The notes under the pieces: model-generated
What the model was told of the DNA's origin: nothing
Database searches by the model: none
What the model saw: only the letters and a program-made list of their open reading frames with translations
Part shown: positions 15,890-24,200 of the stretch, piece by piece
Layout of the letters: each line of letters starts with the position of its first letter
Numbering within the stretch: position 1 is the first letter of the stretch
NCBI RefSeq assembly: GCF_003461955.1
Contig: NZ_QTYB01000006.1
Span: 39,990-103,989 of the forward strand
Source: Ruminococcus sp. AM36-2AA
Lineage (GTDB): Bacteria > Bacillota > Clostridia > Lachnospirales > Lachnospiraceae
Direction of reading: 5' to 3'
Length of the DNA: 64,000 nt
Program-made: the position numbers and the translations under genes

Positions 15890-17149
15890 ATGAAAATCAA
15901 GACAGACGTAGTAATCGTAGGAACAGGTGTTGCGGGAATGTTCAGCGCACTGAAACTTCCAAGAGACAAAAAAATCGTGATCATCACAAAAGAAGATATG
16001 CGAAGCAGCGATTCCTTCCTGGCACAGGGCGGGATCTGTGTGCTCCGTGATGAAAATGATTATGACAGCTATTTTGAAGACACCATGAAAGCAGGACATT
16101 ATGAAAACAGAAAAGAATCCGTAGACATTATGATCCGGGGATCCAGAGATGTGATCAATGACCTGGTAGGCTATGGCGTGGATTTCAAAATGGATGGAGA
16201 TGATTTTGCCTACACAAGAGAAGGCGCACATTCCAAACCGAGGATCCTTTATCATGAAGATATCACAGGAAAAGAAATCTCCGAAAAACTTCTGGGACAG
16301 GTTCTGAAACTTGAAAATGTGACTGTTCTGGAATATACTTCCATGCAGGACATTCTTGTGGAAAACGGCAAATGCATCGGACTGAAGGCAGTTTCCGCAG
16401 AAGCAAACAAAACACGTCTGGAAGCAATGGAAGCAGGAAAAAACGTAAAGATCCAGGAAGAAATTCAGCCAGGCGGAGAGCTTCCGGTAGAAATCTATGC
16501 AGAGGATACCATCCTTGCAAGCGGCGGAATCGGCGGAAGATATCAGCATTCCACCAACTATCCGCACCTTACCGGTGATGCCCTGGATATTGCGAAAAAA
16601 CACAATGTACGTCTGGAACATCTGGACTATGTACAGATTCACCCTACGACATTATATTCCAAGAAACCTGGCCGCAGATTTCTGATCTCCGAGTCCGTCC
16701 GCGGAGAGGGTGCAGTGCTTTATAACAGCAAAAAAGAACGCTTTGTCAACGAACTGCTCCCAAGAGATGTGGTAACAAAGGCAATCCAGGAAGAGATGAA
16801 AAAAGAAGGAACCGACCATGTATGGCTTTCTATGGAAAACATTGACAAAGATACCATCCTTCATCATTTTCCGCATATTTACGAAAGATGCCTGGAGGAA
16901 GGCTACGATGTAACAAAAGAATGTATCCCGGTAGTTCCTGCCCAGCATTATTTTATGGGCGGTATCTGGGTTGATTCTGACAGCAAGACCAGTATGGACC
17001 AGCTGTATGCAGTAGGCGAAACCAGCTGCAATGGGGTACATGGAGCCAACCGCCTGGCAAGCAATTCCCTGCTGGAAAGTCTTGTATTTGCCAAACGTGC
17101 CGCAAAAGCAATCTCCACTGAAAAGAAAAGTGCTGCAGGAGCAGCGTGA
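15890..17149 (+). CDS. nadB: L-aspartate oxidase, short form
   Basis: A 419-residue flavoprotein that oxidises aspartate to iminoaspartate for NadA. The FAD-binding motif VVIVGTGVAGMFSAL is near residue 8, SFLAQGGICV and REGAHSKPRILYHED follow, and the C-terminal GVHGANRLASNSLLESLVFA motif is present. It is about 110 residues shorter than the E. coli enzyme and lacks most of the C-terminal helical domain, as is common in clostridial NadB. The longer open frame (from 15812) overlaps nadA by 59 bases and is rejected; ATG 15890 follows GAGAGGCG. In anaerobes the electron acceptor would be fumarate rather than oxygen (established for the family). Confidence 0.9.
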   Translation: MKIKTDVVIVGTGVAGMFSALKLPRDKKIVIITKEDMRSSDSFLAQGGICVLRDENDYDSYFEDTMKAGHYENRKESVDIMIRGSRDVINDLVGYGVDFKMDGDDFAYTREGAHSKPRILYHEDITGKEISEKLLGQVLKLENVTVLEYTSMQDILVENGKCIGLKAVSAEANKTRLEAMEAGKNVKIQEEIQPGGELPVEIYAEDTILASGGIGGRYQHSTNYPHLTGDALDIAKKHNVRLEHLDYVQIHPTTLYSKKPGRRFLISESVRGEGAVLYNSKKERFVNELLPRDVVTKAIQEEMKKEGTDHVWLSMENIDKDTILHHFPHIYERCLEEGYDVTKECIPVVPAQHYFMGGIWVDSDSKTSMDQLYAVGETSCNGVHGANRLASNSLLESLVFAKRAAKAISTEKKSAAGAA

Positions 17150-17171
17150 AAGAAAGAGAAGGTACTGTATA

Positions 17172-18026
17172 ATGAATAAGATCACAATGACACTCCAGGT
17201 AGACCACCTGATCCTGGAGGCTTTAAAAGAAGATATTTCAAGTGAAGACGTTACCACCAATTCCGTTATGAAAGAGGCGGTTCCGGGAGAAGTAGATCTG
17301 ATCTGCAAAGAGGACGGAATCATTGCCGGACTGGAAATTTTCAGCCGTGTATTTACACTTCTGGATGCTGACACAAAAGTAGAATTATTCTGCAAGGATG
17401 GCGACGAAGTAAAAAAAGGCCAGAAGATGGGAAAAGTTACCGGTGATATCCGTGTACTTCTCTCCGGTGAGCGTGTAGCCCTCAATTATCTTCAGAGAAT
17501 GAGCGGAATTGCAACTTATACCCATTCCGTTGCATCCCTTCTTGAAGGAACCGGCATCACCCTTCTGGATACAAGAAAAACCACACCGAACATGCGTATT
17601 TTTGAAAAATATGCAGTACGTGTAGGCGGCGGCCAGAACCACAGATATAATCTTTCTGACGGAGTCCTTCTGAAAGACAACCACATCGGAGCAGCAGGAA
17701 GCGTTGCGAAAGCTGTAAAAATGGCACAGGAGTATGCTCCTTTTGTCCGTAAGATCGAAGTGGAAGTAGAGAGCCTTGCCCAGGTAAAAGAGGCAGTTGA
17801 AGCAGGCGCAGATATCATCATGCTTGATAATATGACTCCGGAAATGATGAAAGAAGCCGTACAGCTGATCGACGGAAGAGCCAAAACCGAGTGTTCCGGA
17901 AATGTTACAAAAGAAAATATTGCAAAGATCAGGGATGTTGGTGTAGACTATGTATCAAGTGGTGCATTAACACATTCTGCACCGATCCTTGATATTTCCC
18001 TGAAGAACCTTCATCCGCTTTTCTGA
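17172..18026 (+). CDS. nadC: Nicotinate-nucleotide pyrophosphorylase
   Basis: A 284-residue enzyme that converts quinolinate and PRPP to nicotinate mononucleotide with loss of CO2. Recognised by LKEDISSEDVTTN near the N-terminus, LNYLQRMSGIATYT, LLDTRKTTPNMRIFEKYAVRVGGGQNHR (read in parts) and KDNHIGAAG. Start ATG 17172 follows GAGAAGG; the frame open from 17031 overlaps nadB and is not used. It completes the de novo route from aspartate to NaMN encoded here. Confidence 0.93.
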   Translation: MNKITMTLQVDHLILEALKEDISSEDVTTNSVMKEAVPGEVDLICKEDGIIAGLEIFSRVFTLLDADTKVELFCKDGDEVKKGQKMGKVTGDIRVLLSGERVALNYLQRMSGIATYTHSVASLLEGTGITLLDTRKTTPNMRIFEKYAVRVGGGQNHRYNLSDGVLLKDNHIGAAGSVAKAVKMAQEYAPFVRKIEVEVESLAQVKEAVEAGADIIMLDNMTPEMMKEAVQLIDGRAKTECSGNVTKENIAKIRDVGVDYVSSGALTHSAPILDISLKNLHPLF

Positions 18027-18220
18027 AGATCACGGAATTTTACAGAATACCGAGTGCTGTGACAGAAATACCCGGAACATCAGAAAAACAGAAGTACGTA
18101 TTGTGCCGAACACAGAAACATAATTGACAGTATCTGAAACGGGTGGGGGATATCGCAGGAATGAGGAAAACAGATATCAGGACCAAAAGTACAGGCACAG
18201 CCAGGAAAGGGGAAGCTTAA

Positions 18221-18733
18221 ATGACTGGTTCAGAACGCAGGACAGCGATCATGGATCAAATTAAAAACAGTGACCGGCCGGTCTCGGGAAGCGCTCTGGC
18301 CAAAACATTTCAGGTCAGTAGACAGGTGATCGTGCAGGATATTGCACTGATACGTGCAGAGGGGAATAATGTGATCTCCACCAACCGGGGATATATCCTC
18401 AACGCCCCGCATACAGTGAGCCGGATCTTTAAGGTGCATCATACAGATGCGGATCTGGAGAATGAACTCTGCGGAATTGTGGATCTTGGCGGAAAAGTGA
18501 TCAACGTAATGGTCAATCACAGAGTTTACGGACACATCGAGGCAGAACTGAATATCGGCTCCAGGCGCCAGGTGGAGAATTTTATGGAGGACATTCGAAA
18601 CGGTAAGTCCAGTCCTCTGAAGAATATTACATCGGATTACCATTACCATAAAGTAGAGGCAGAATCAGAAGAAATTCTGGATATGATCCAGGATATGCTG
18701 AAAAGACGAGGCTTTCTGATCGAAGCAGAATAA
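18221..18733 (+). CDS. niaR: Niacin-responsive transcriptional repressor
   Basis: A 170-residue repressor with an N-terminal winged helix-turn-helix (HTH_11, about residues 6-60, with SGSALAKTFQVSRQVIVQDIALIR read in parts) and a C-terminal 3H domain. The conserved histidines appear in KVHHTD, VNHRVYGHIEAEL and SDYHYHKVEA. In this family nicotinate binding favours repression of NAD synthesis and niacin uptake genes (established). It lies 194 bases after nadC behind an AGGAAAGGGGAA site and probably controls its own operon through the site at 14852-14888. Confidence 0.85.
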   Translation: MTGSERRTAIMDQIKNSDRPVSGSALAKTFQVSRQVIVQDIALIRAEGNNVISTNRGYILNAPHTVSRIFKVHHTDADLENELCGIVDLGGKVINVMVNHRVYGHIEAELNIGSRRQVENFMEDIRNGKSSPLKNITSDYHYHKVEAESEEILDMIQDMLKRRGFLIEAE

Positions 18734-18813
18734 TAGAAATCGGATACAAAAAGAAAAGATGTACAGAATAGGGAAATTCTGTTAGAATAAGAAAAGTGAA
18801 ATGAAAGATAAGA

Positions 18814-18846
18814 GAAGGAATCCTGTGTGAACAGGGTTCCTTCTTG
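18814..18846 (+). terminator. Terminator after niaR
   Basis: GAAGGAATCCTGT (18814-18826) pairs with ACAGGGTTCCTTC (18831-18843) around a GTGA tetraloop. The following T-run is weak, so readthrough into the TRIC gene is possible. Confidence 0.6.
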
Positions 18847-18933
18847 CACCCTGTAAAAAATGCACAGGTGGGGGAAAACAGGCTGCAAATATGGGACGAG
18901 AAAGAACAGCAGCCGGATATGTATGGAGGGGAA

Positions 18934-19584
18934 ATGGATTCTCAGAGTTTATTTACATTTATTCTGGAAATGGCGGGAACGATTGCATTCGCTGCTTCCG
19001 GAGCAATGGTAGGAGCACAGAGAGGAATGGATATTTTCGGGATCTGTGTTCTGGGCGTGGTGACAGCCGTGGGAGGTGGAGCGACCAGAGATATCATTCT
19101 GGGAATCGTGCCGCCGGGAATGTTTCAGAATCCCATATATACCATTGTGGCAACTGTGACATCCTGTATTGTGTTCGCCATAATGTACTGGAAACAGGAA
19201 CTGCTGGAAGGAGAGAACCGGCTGGTCTATGATAAGATAATGCTGGTGATGGACTCTGTGGGCCTGGGTGTGTTTACAGTTATGGGAGTGGATAAAGGGA
19301 TCACGGAAGGATATATGGGAAGGACGTTTTTTCTTGTATTCCTTGGAACGGTTACAGGCGTTGGCGGCGGACTGATCCGTGATATGATGGCAGGCGTGCC
19401 GCCGTATATTTTTGTGCGCCATATCTATGCCTGCGCTTCCATTGTAGGTGCCATTGTATACGTGTGGATATACCGGTTGTGGGGCAGCGTTCCTGCCATG
19501 GTGATCGGAACTGTGGTGGTGATACTGATCCGGTATCTGGCAGCCCATTACCGGTGGAACTTGCCGAGGCTTCGGAGAGAATAA
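18934..19584 (+). CDS. TRIC-type trimeric intracellular cation channel family protein
   Basis: A 216-residue membrane protein with seven predicted helices in two similar halves, each carrying a glycine-rich kink: VTAVGGGATRDIILG and VTGVGGGLIRDMMAG. This is the pattern of the bacterial TRIC/YicG family (UPF0126), potassium-permeable channels in studied cases. The open frame begins at 18844, but GGAGGGG just before ATG 18934 and the start of family similarity (MDSQSLFTF) favour the shorter form. It is convergent with amt across the terminator at 19601-19640. No functional link to its neighbours is evident. Confidence 0.8.
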   Translation: MDSQSLFTFILEMAGTIAFAASGAMVGAQRGMDIFGICVLGVVTAVGGGATRDIILGIVPPGMFQNPIYTIVATVTSCIVFAIMYWKQELLEGENRLVYDKIMLVMDSVGLGVFTVMGVDKGITEGYMGRTFFLVFLGTVTGVGGGLIRDMMAGVPPYIFVRHIYACASIVGAIVYVWIYRLWGSVPAMVIGTVVVILIRYLAAHYRWNLPRLRRE

Positions 19585-19600
19585 GAGTAGTAATACAGGA

Positions 19601-19640
19601 AAAGATCCGGAACATTTGAAAGATAATGTTCCGGATCTTT
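19601..19640. terminator. Bidirectional terminator between the TRIC gene and amt
   Basis: A perfect 15 bp stem (19601-19615 with 19626-19640) and ten-base loop between convergent genes. Confidence 0.9.
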
Positions 19641-19701
19641 TCTGGCTTTCATTTGGTTTATATTGCGTAGAAAGATTTTATATGTTTTTCTTATAAAAAG
19701 A

Positions 19702-21426
19702 TCATGCGTCTGTATCCTGCAGAGCCAGGAAGCCTTCCTCGCCGGTACGGATCTTGACAACGTTTTCGATGTCGTAAACGAAGACTTTACCATCACCGAT
19801 CTGGCCGGTATGAAGAACTGCTTTTGCAGTGTCAATAACTTTCTGAACCGGTACAAGGCTTACAACGATCTCGATCTTAACCTTCGGGCGGAGGTTCATG
19901 TCTACTTCAACACCACGATAGTAGGTTGGAGCACCTTTCTGAACACCACATCCCATAACGTTTGTAATTGTGATACCAGTTACCCCGATCTCGTTCATGG
20001 CCTGCATAAATTCGTCCAGCTTGTTCTGACGTGTGATGATAACAACTTTTGTCAGTTTGTGTACGCCGTCAGCAGGAATCTCAGGAACAGATTCAGCAGG
20101 AGCGGAAGGTGCGTGTTTGATAACCGGATCTTTTACGGAAGTTCCCATTGGAGCAGGAGCTTTTGTCATGGTATCCTGTACAAAGAATCCGTCGTATGCA
20201 CTTGCAAGACCGTGCTCTTTCATATCCAGACCTGCGATCTCTTCCTCAGCGGAAACACGAAGGCCGATGGTGTGTTTGATCACCTGGAAGATAATTGTCA
20301 TTGTAACAGCTACCCATGCGATGGTGATTGCCATACCGATGAACTGAACACCGAAGCCGTGGAAACCGCCGCCTGTGAGAAGTCCTTTCCATTCTGTACC
20401 TGCACCGTCGGAGAAAAGTCCTACAGCCAGTGTTCCGAAAGCACCGTTGAGGCCGTGTACACCAACAGCACCAACTGGATCATCAATTTTGAGAACTTTG
20501 TCAATAAACTCAATACCAAATACTACGATAAATCCGGAAATGATTCCGATGATAGCTGCAGAGGTAGGAGATACGGTATCACAGCCTGCTGTGATGGCTA
20601 CCAGTCCTGCAAGGGAACCATTGAGGGACATGGAGACATCTGGTTTTTTGTAACGAATCCATGTGATCAGCATAACGGTTACCGTTGCAACAGCAGCGGC
20701 AAGGTTTGTTGTTACGAAGATCTTGCCTGCGCTTACGATGGCATCCCCTTCCATGCTGACGGTAGATGCACCGTTGAAACCGAACCAGCAGAACCAGAGG
20801 ATAAATACACCAAGGGCACCTACGGTAAGGTTATGTCCGGGAATCGCTCTGGATTTACCGGATTTGGAATATTTTCCGATACGGGGTCCAAGGATGATGG
20901 CGCCAATAAGTGCTGCAACACCACCGACCATATGAACGGCACAGGAACCTGCGAAATCATGAAATCCCATCTGACTGATAAATCCGCCGCCCCAGATCCA
21001 GTGACCGGATACCGGATAAACAACGAGACTGATCAGAAGACTGTAGATACAGTAGGAGATGAACTTGGTACGTTCTGCCATGGCACCGGAGACGATGGTA
21101 GCAGAGGTAGCACAGAATACAGTCTGGAAGATGAGAAATGCCCAGAAAGGAACGCCATCCGGAAGCATTGCATTTCCATAGTTTGCCTCTGAGGCGACTC
21201 CTCCGATCTTACCGAAGAACCCGTTTCCTGCACCGAACATGATACCGAAACCAACCAGCCAGAAGACCGGGGTACCGATACAGAAGTCCATCAGGTTTTT
21301 CATAATGATGTTACCTGCGTTTTTTGCTCTTGTGAATCCTGTTTCGACCATTGCGAATCCGGCCTGCATGAAGAAGACCAGTGCCGCACCGACGAGGACC
21401 CAGATTGTGTTTACTGAAGAATACAT
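19702..21426 (-). CDS. amt: Ammonium transporter fused to a PII domain
   Basis: A 574-residue fusion. Residues 1 to about 410 are an Amt channel of eleven helices (FFMQAGFAMVETGFTRAKNAGNI in two parts, GSCAVHMVGGVAALIGA, WFCWFGFNGAST). After a Pro/Ala-rich linker of about 45 residues, a full GlnB/GlnK-type PII domain runs from about residue 457. It has the T-loop segment QKGAPTYYRGVEV and the nucleotide-binding TGQIGDGKVFV. In ordinary bacteria a separate GlnK plugs the Amt pore when nitrogen is plentiful; here channel and plug are one chain. AAAGGGAG precedes the ATG. The gene lies downstream of glnN on the same strand behind an ANTAR-like terminator, so its expression probably follows nitrogen status. 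Confidence 0.93.
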   Translation of the reverse strand: MYSSVNTIWVLVGAALVFFMQAGFAMVETGFTRAKNAGNIIMKNLMDFCIGTPVFWLVGFGIMFGAGNGFFGKIGGVASEANYGNAMLPDGVPFWAFLIFQTVFCATSATIVSGAMAERTKFISYCIYSLLISLVVYPVSGHWIWGGGFISQMGFHDFAGSCAVHMVGGVAALIGAIILGPRIGKYSKSGKSRAIPGHNLTVGALGVFILWFCWFGFNGASTVSMEGDAIVSAGKIFVTTNLAAAVATVTVMLITWIRYKKPDVSMSLNGSLAGLVAITAGCDTVSPTSAAIIGIISGFIVVFGIEFIDKVLKIDDPVGAVGVHGLNGAFGTLAVGLFSDGAGTEWKGLLTGGGFHGFGVQFIGMAITIAWVAVTMTIIFQVIKHTIGLRVSAEEEIAGLDMKEHGLASAYDGFFVQDTMTKAPAPMGTSVKDPVIKHAPSAPAESVPEIPADGVHKLTKVVIITRQNKLDEFMQAMNEIGVTGITITNVMGCGVQKGAPTYYRGVEVDMNLRPKVKIEIVVSLVPVQKVIDTAKAVLHTGQIGDGKVFVYDIENVVKIRTGEEGFLALQDTDA

Positions 21427-21540
21427 AGTAACACTCCCTTTCCCAATTTTTTTCTTCCTATTATATAAGGCATATACAGGAAGGATTTTTACAATACCGG
21501 ATCATAAAACAGACAGAATTTATCCAGTATCAGTATAACG

Positions 21541-21585
21541 AAAAAGCGCGGGAGAGAGGAAATTCCCTTCCGCGCCTTTACGAAA
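21541..21585 (-). promoter_or_regulatory. ANTAR-type hairpin and terminator in the amt leader
   Basis: On the minus strand, TTTCGT-AAAGGC-GCGGAA forms a small stem (two U-G pairs) with the six-base loop AAAGGC. The same bases AAAGGCGCGG form the 5' arm of a terminator whose 3' arm is CCGCGC followed by TTTTT. The two folds exclude each other. The element ends 115 bp before amt. Confidence 0.6.
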
Positions 21586-21604
21586 CAAAATTAATATATG
21601 TAAA

Positions 21605-21689
21605 ACAGGGGATATCTGTATCGTGTGATTAATGGATGAGGAAATCGATAATGAATTATGAAGTAGAGTTCATAAGGGATATCCCCTGT
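21605..21689 (-). repeat. 12 bp inverted repeat between glnN and amt
   Basis: ACAGGGGATATC (21605-21616) and GATATCCCCTGT (21678-21689) are perfect and 61 bases apart, between the glnN stop codon and the ANTAR-like terminator. It could close a large RNA domain around the intervening sequence or serve as a protein site; no T-run follows it. Confidence 0.5.
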
Positions 21690-21723
21690 ATTTACCGTAT
21701 GAAATTGTTTATCTGATCAAGTA

Positions 21724-23826
21724 TCAGATGGAGAATAACAGCTCGTCGTATGTCGGATATGGAAGTAACTCATCCGGGATCAGAGCTTCTGCCTCATCTG
21801 CAGATTTTCTTAAAGTATCCATGTCTTCAAGAACAGTTTCCTGATAAGCTTTTGCGCAGGCAAGTACATCGTCGGAAGCGGCGAGAGCTTTTGCTGTGTC
21901 AGCTTTTAGTGTCTCCAGATCTTTAGTCATGGTGTCAGCAAGTGTGCTCAATTTGGAGATCAGAGCAGCTTCGCTTGCTACAGAAACATCAGCTACTACG
22001 GATTTCTTTACAGCAGCAGTGTCGGCAAGTTTTTCAACATATGTAAATACGGAAGGAATCACCTGTTTCTGGATTATCTCAGCAAGAGTGTTGGACTCGA
22101 TGTTGATGGTCTTGTAGTAGTTCTCAAGCCAGATCTCATAACGGGAGAACAGTTCTTCCTTTGTAAAGATGCCGTGTTTTGTGAACAGCGCGATGTTTTT
22201 CTCATCAACGAAGTGAGGAAGAGCATCCGGAGTTGTCTTCAGGTTGTAGAGACCGCGTTTTTCAGCTTCTTCAACCCACTCGTCTGTATAACCGTTGCCG
22301 TTGAAGATGATACGTTTGTGATCCTCGATGGTTTTCTTGAGAAGTGCATGTACTGCGCTTTCCATTTCTTCTTCCGGAACATCTTTAAGAGCTGCGCTGA
22401 ACTCGGAGAGAACTTCTGCAACGGCAGTGTTCAGTACGATGTTCGGGTTTGCAACGGATGCTGCGGAACCAAGCATACGGAATTCGAATTTGTTTCCGGT
22501 GAATGCAAACGGTGAAGTACGGTTTCTGTCGGTGGTATCTTTTGTGAAGTGTGGAAGTACTTTTGCACCGATATCCATCTGTACGGCATGTTTGTTGTTA
22601 AAGAAGGTATCATTCTCAATGGATTTGAGGATATCTGTCAGCTCATCTCCAAGGAAGATGGATACGATTGCTGGCGGTGCCTCGTTTGCTCCAAGACGGT
22701 GATCGTTTCCTGCACTTGCAACAGATACACGGAGAAGATCCGCATAATCGTCAACGGCTTTGATAACAGCTACCAGGAATACCAGGAACTGTGTATTCTC
22801 TGCCGGTGTTTTTCCAGGATCAAGAAGGTTTACACCTGTGTCTGTGCTCATGGACCAGTTGTTGTGTTTACCGCTTCCGTTGATTCCCTCAAATGGTTTC
22901 TCATGAAGGAGGCAAACCATGTTGTGCTTGTCGGCAACTTTTTTCATGATCTCCATGGTCAGCTGGTTGTGGTCAACTGCAACGTTTGTGGTATCAAATA
23001 CAGGAGCCAGCTCATGCTGTGCAGGAGCAACTTCGTTATGTTTTGTTTTTGCCGGAATACCAAGTTTCCAGAGCTCTTCGTCAAGATCATGCATGTAAGC
23101 GGCAACACGTGGCTTCAGGGCTCCGAAGTAATGATCTTCCATTTCCTGTCCTTTTGGTGCGGAAGCTCCCAGAAGAGTACGTCCGCAGAAGATCAGGTCT
23201 TTTCTCTTCTTGTAGAGATCTTTGTTAACCAGGAAATATTCCTGCTCAGGTCCTACAGTTGTGTCAATGTGACGGACATCTTTGTTTCCAAGGATGTGAA
23301 GGATACGAACCGCTTCTTTATTAAGAACATCCATGGAACGGAGAAGAGGAGTTTTCTTATCCAGTGCCTCTCCGCTGTAGGAGCAGAAAGCCGTTGGGAT
23401 GTAAAGGGTTTTATCTTTGATGAATGCCGGTGAAGTAGGATCCCATGCTGTATATCCTCTTGCTTCGAAAGTGGCACGAAGTCCGCCTGACGGGAAGCTG
23501 GATGCGTCCGGCTCACCTTTTACCAGTTCTTTACCGGAGAAATCCATGATCACCTGTCCGTCTCCTGTTGGGGAGATGAAACTGTCATGCTTCTCGGCTG
23601 TTACGTTTGTCATCGGCTGGAACCAGTGTGTGTAATGGGTTGCACCGTTTTCAGTAGCCCATTCTTTCATTGCAACTGCTACGGAATTTGCAACATCCAG
23701 TTCCAGATGAGTTCCGTTTTCAATTGTTTTCTTTAATGCTTTGTACATGTCCTTTGGCAGTTTGCTGCGCATCACTTTGTCGTTGAATACAAGGCTGCCA
23801 TACATTTCCGGGATACTCTGTGCCAT
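21724..23826 (-). CDS. glnN: Glutamine synthetase type III
   Basis: A 700-residue GSIII, the large form found in Bacteroides, cyanobacteria and many Clostridia, which makes glutamine from glutamate, ammonia and ATP. Recognised by the long N-terminal part beginning MAQSIPEMYGSLVFND, THYTHWFQPMT, GPEQEYFLV, NEVAPAQHELAP, GINGSGKHNNWS (the glutamate-binding region) and FRMLGSAASVANPN. It has a clear promoter (23983-24010) and an ANTAR-like hairpin-terminator in its leader. It is one of two glutamine synthetases in the window; the type I enzyme is at 34329. The ribosome site AAGGAGTGT precedes the ATG. Confidence 0.95.
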   Translation of the reverse strand: MAQSIPEMYGSLVFNDKVMRSKLPKDMYKALKKTIENGTHLELDVANSVAVAMKEWATENGATHYTHWFQPMTNVTAEKHDSFISPTGDGQVIMDFSGKELVKGEPDASSFPSGGLRATFEARGYTAWDPTSPAFIKDKTLYIPTAFCSYSGEALDKKTPLLRSMDVLNKEAVRILHILGNKDVRHIDTTVGPEQEYFLVNKDLYKKRKDLIFCGRTLLGASAPKGQEMEDHYFGALKPRVAAYMHDLDEELWKLGIPAKTKHNEVAPAQHELAPVFDTTNVAVDHNQLTMEIMKKVADKHNMVCLLHEKPFEGINGSGKHNNWSMSTDTGVNLLDPGKTPAENTQFLVFLVAVIKAVDDYADLLRVSVASAGNDHRLGANEAPPAIVSIFLGDELTDILKSIENDTFFNNKHAVQMDIGAKVLPHFTKDTTDRNRTSPFAFTGNKFEFRMLGSAASVANPNIVLNTAVAEVLSEFSAALKDVPEEEMESAVHALLKKTIEDHKRIIFNGNGYTDEWVEEAEKRGLYNLKTTPDALPHFVDEKNIALFTKHGIFTKEELFSRYEIWLENYYKTINIESNTLAEIIQKQVIPSVFTYVEKLADTAAVKKSVVADVSVASEAALISKLSTLADTMTKDLETLKADTAKALAASDDVLACAKAYQETVLEDMDTLRKSADEAEALIPDELLPYPTYDELLFSI

Positions 23827-23927
23827 ATAGGTACACTCCTTTCGATTTCACTCATTCATTATAATTTTTAATTATCTTATAAGGACCGCTGCCGGAAGAT
23901 CCGGGTATAAAACGGACCGGAAAAACA

Positions 23928-23973
23928 AAAAAAGCGCTTCAGATACTTGTCGTATCCAAAGCGCCTTTGCTTT
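23928..23973 (-). promoter_or_regulatory. ANTAR-type hairpin and terminator in the glnN leader
   Basis: On the minus strand, AAAGC-AAAGGC-GCTTT gives a perfect 5 bp stem with loop AAAGGC (23958-23973). The bases AAAGGCGCTT also form the 5' arm of a terminator ending AAGCGC-TTTTTTT. The hairpin begins about ten bases after the -10 box, so it is at the very 5' end of the transcript. Confidence 0.7.
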
Positions 23974-23982
23974 ATGTGATGC

Positions 23983-24010
23983 AGTATACACCAAAATAAA
24001 ATAATGTCAA
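23983..24010 (-). promoter_or_regulatory. glnN promoter
   Basis: Minus strand: -35 TTGACA (24005-24010), 16 bp spacer, -10 TATACT (23983-23988). Confidence 0.8.
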
Positions 24011-24074
24011 GAGCTTTTTTGAAAAAATCTAAAAAATCGACCGGAAAGAGTGGAGTGTCGGAAAATGGGCAGGG

Positions 24075-24102
24075 TTGACAAATCTTGTCCTTTTATTATA
24101 AT
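24075..24102 (+). promoter_or_regulatory. purF promoter
   Basis: -35 TTGACA (24075-24080), 16 bp spacer, -10 TATAAT (24097-24102). Confidence 0.8.
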
Positions 24103-24200
24103 CTGATATCATAGTTATGCGGTCGAAAAGTCAGTAATTTGGAAAAGCTTTTTGGCCAACAACCAAGATGCACAATATGGAAAAACAGATGGAGGGAAAT

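Larger units (their letters stand above)
23827..24200. other. Divergent regulatory spacer between glnN and purF
   Basis: It carries the glnN leader with its hairpin-terminator (23928-23973), the glnN promoter (23983-24010) and the purF promoter (24075-24102). No gene is seen. Confidence 0.7.

Noticed and set aside
19663..21192. 509-codon open frame on the plus strand opposite amt
   Set aside because: It is exactly antisense to the Amt-PII gene, has low-complexity composition rich in Cys, Asn and Asp, no ribosome site and no family resemblance.
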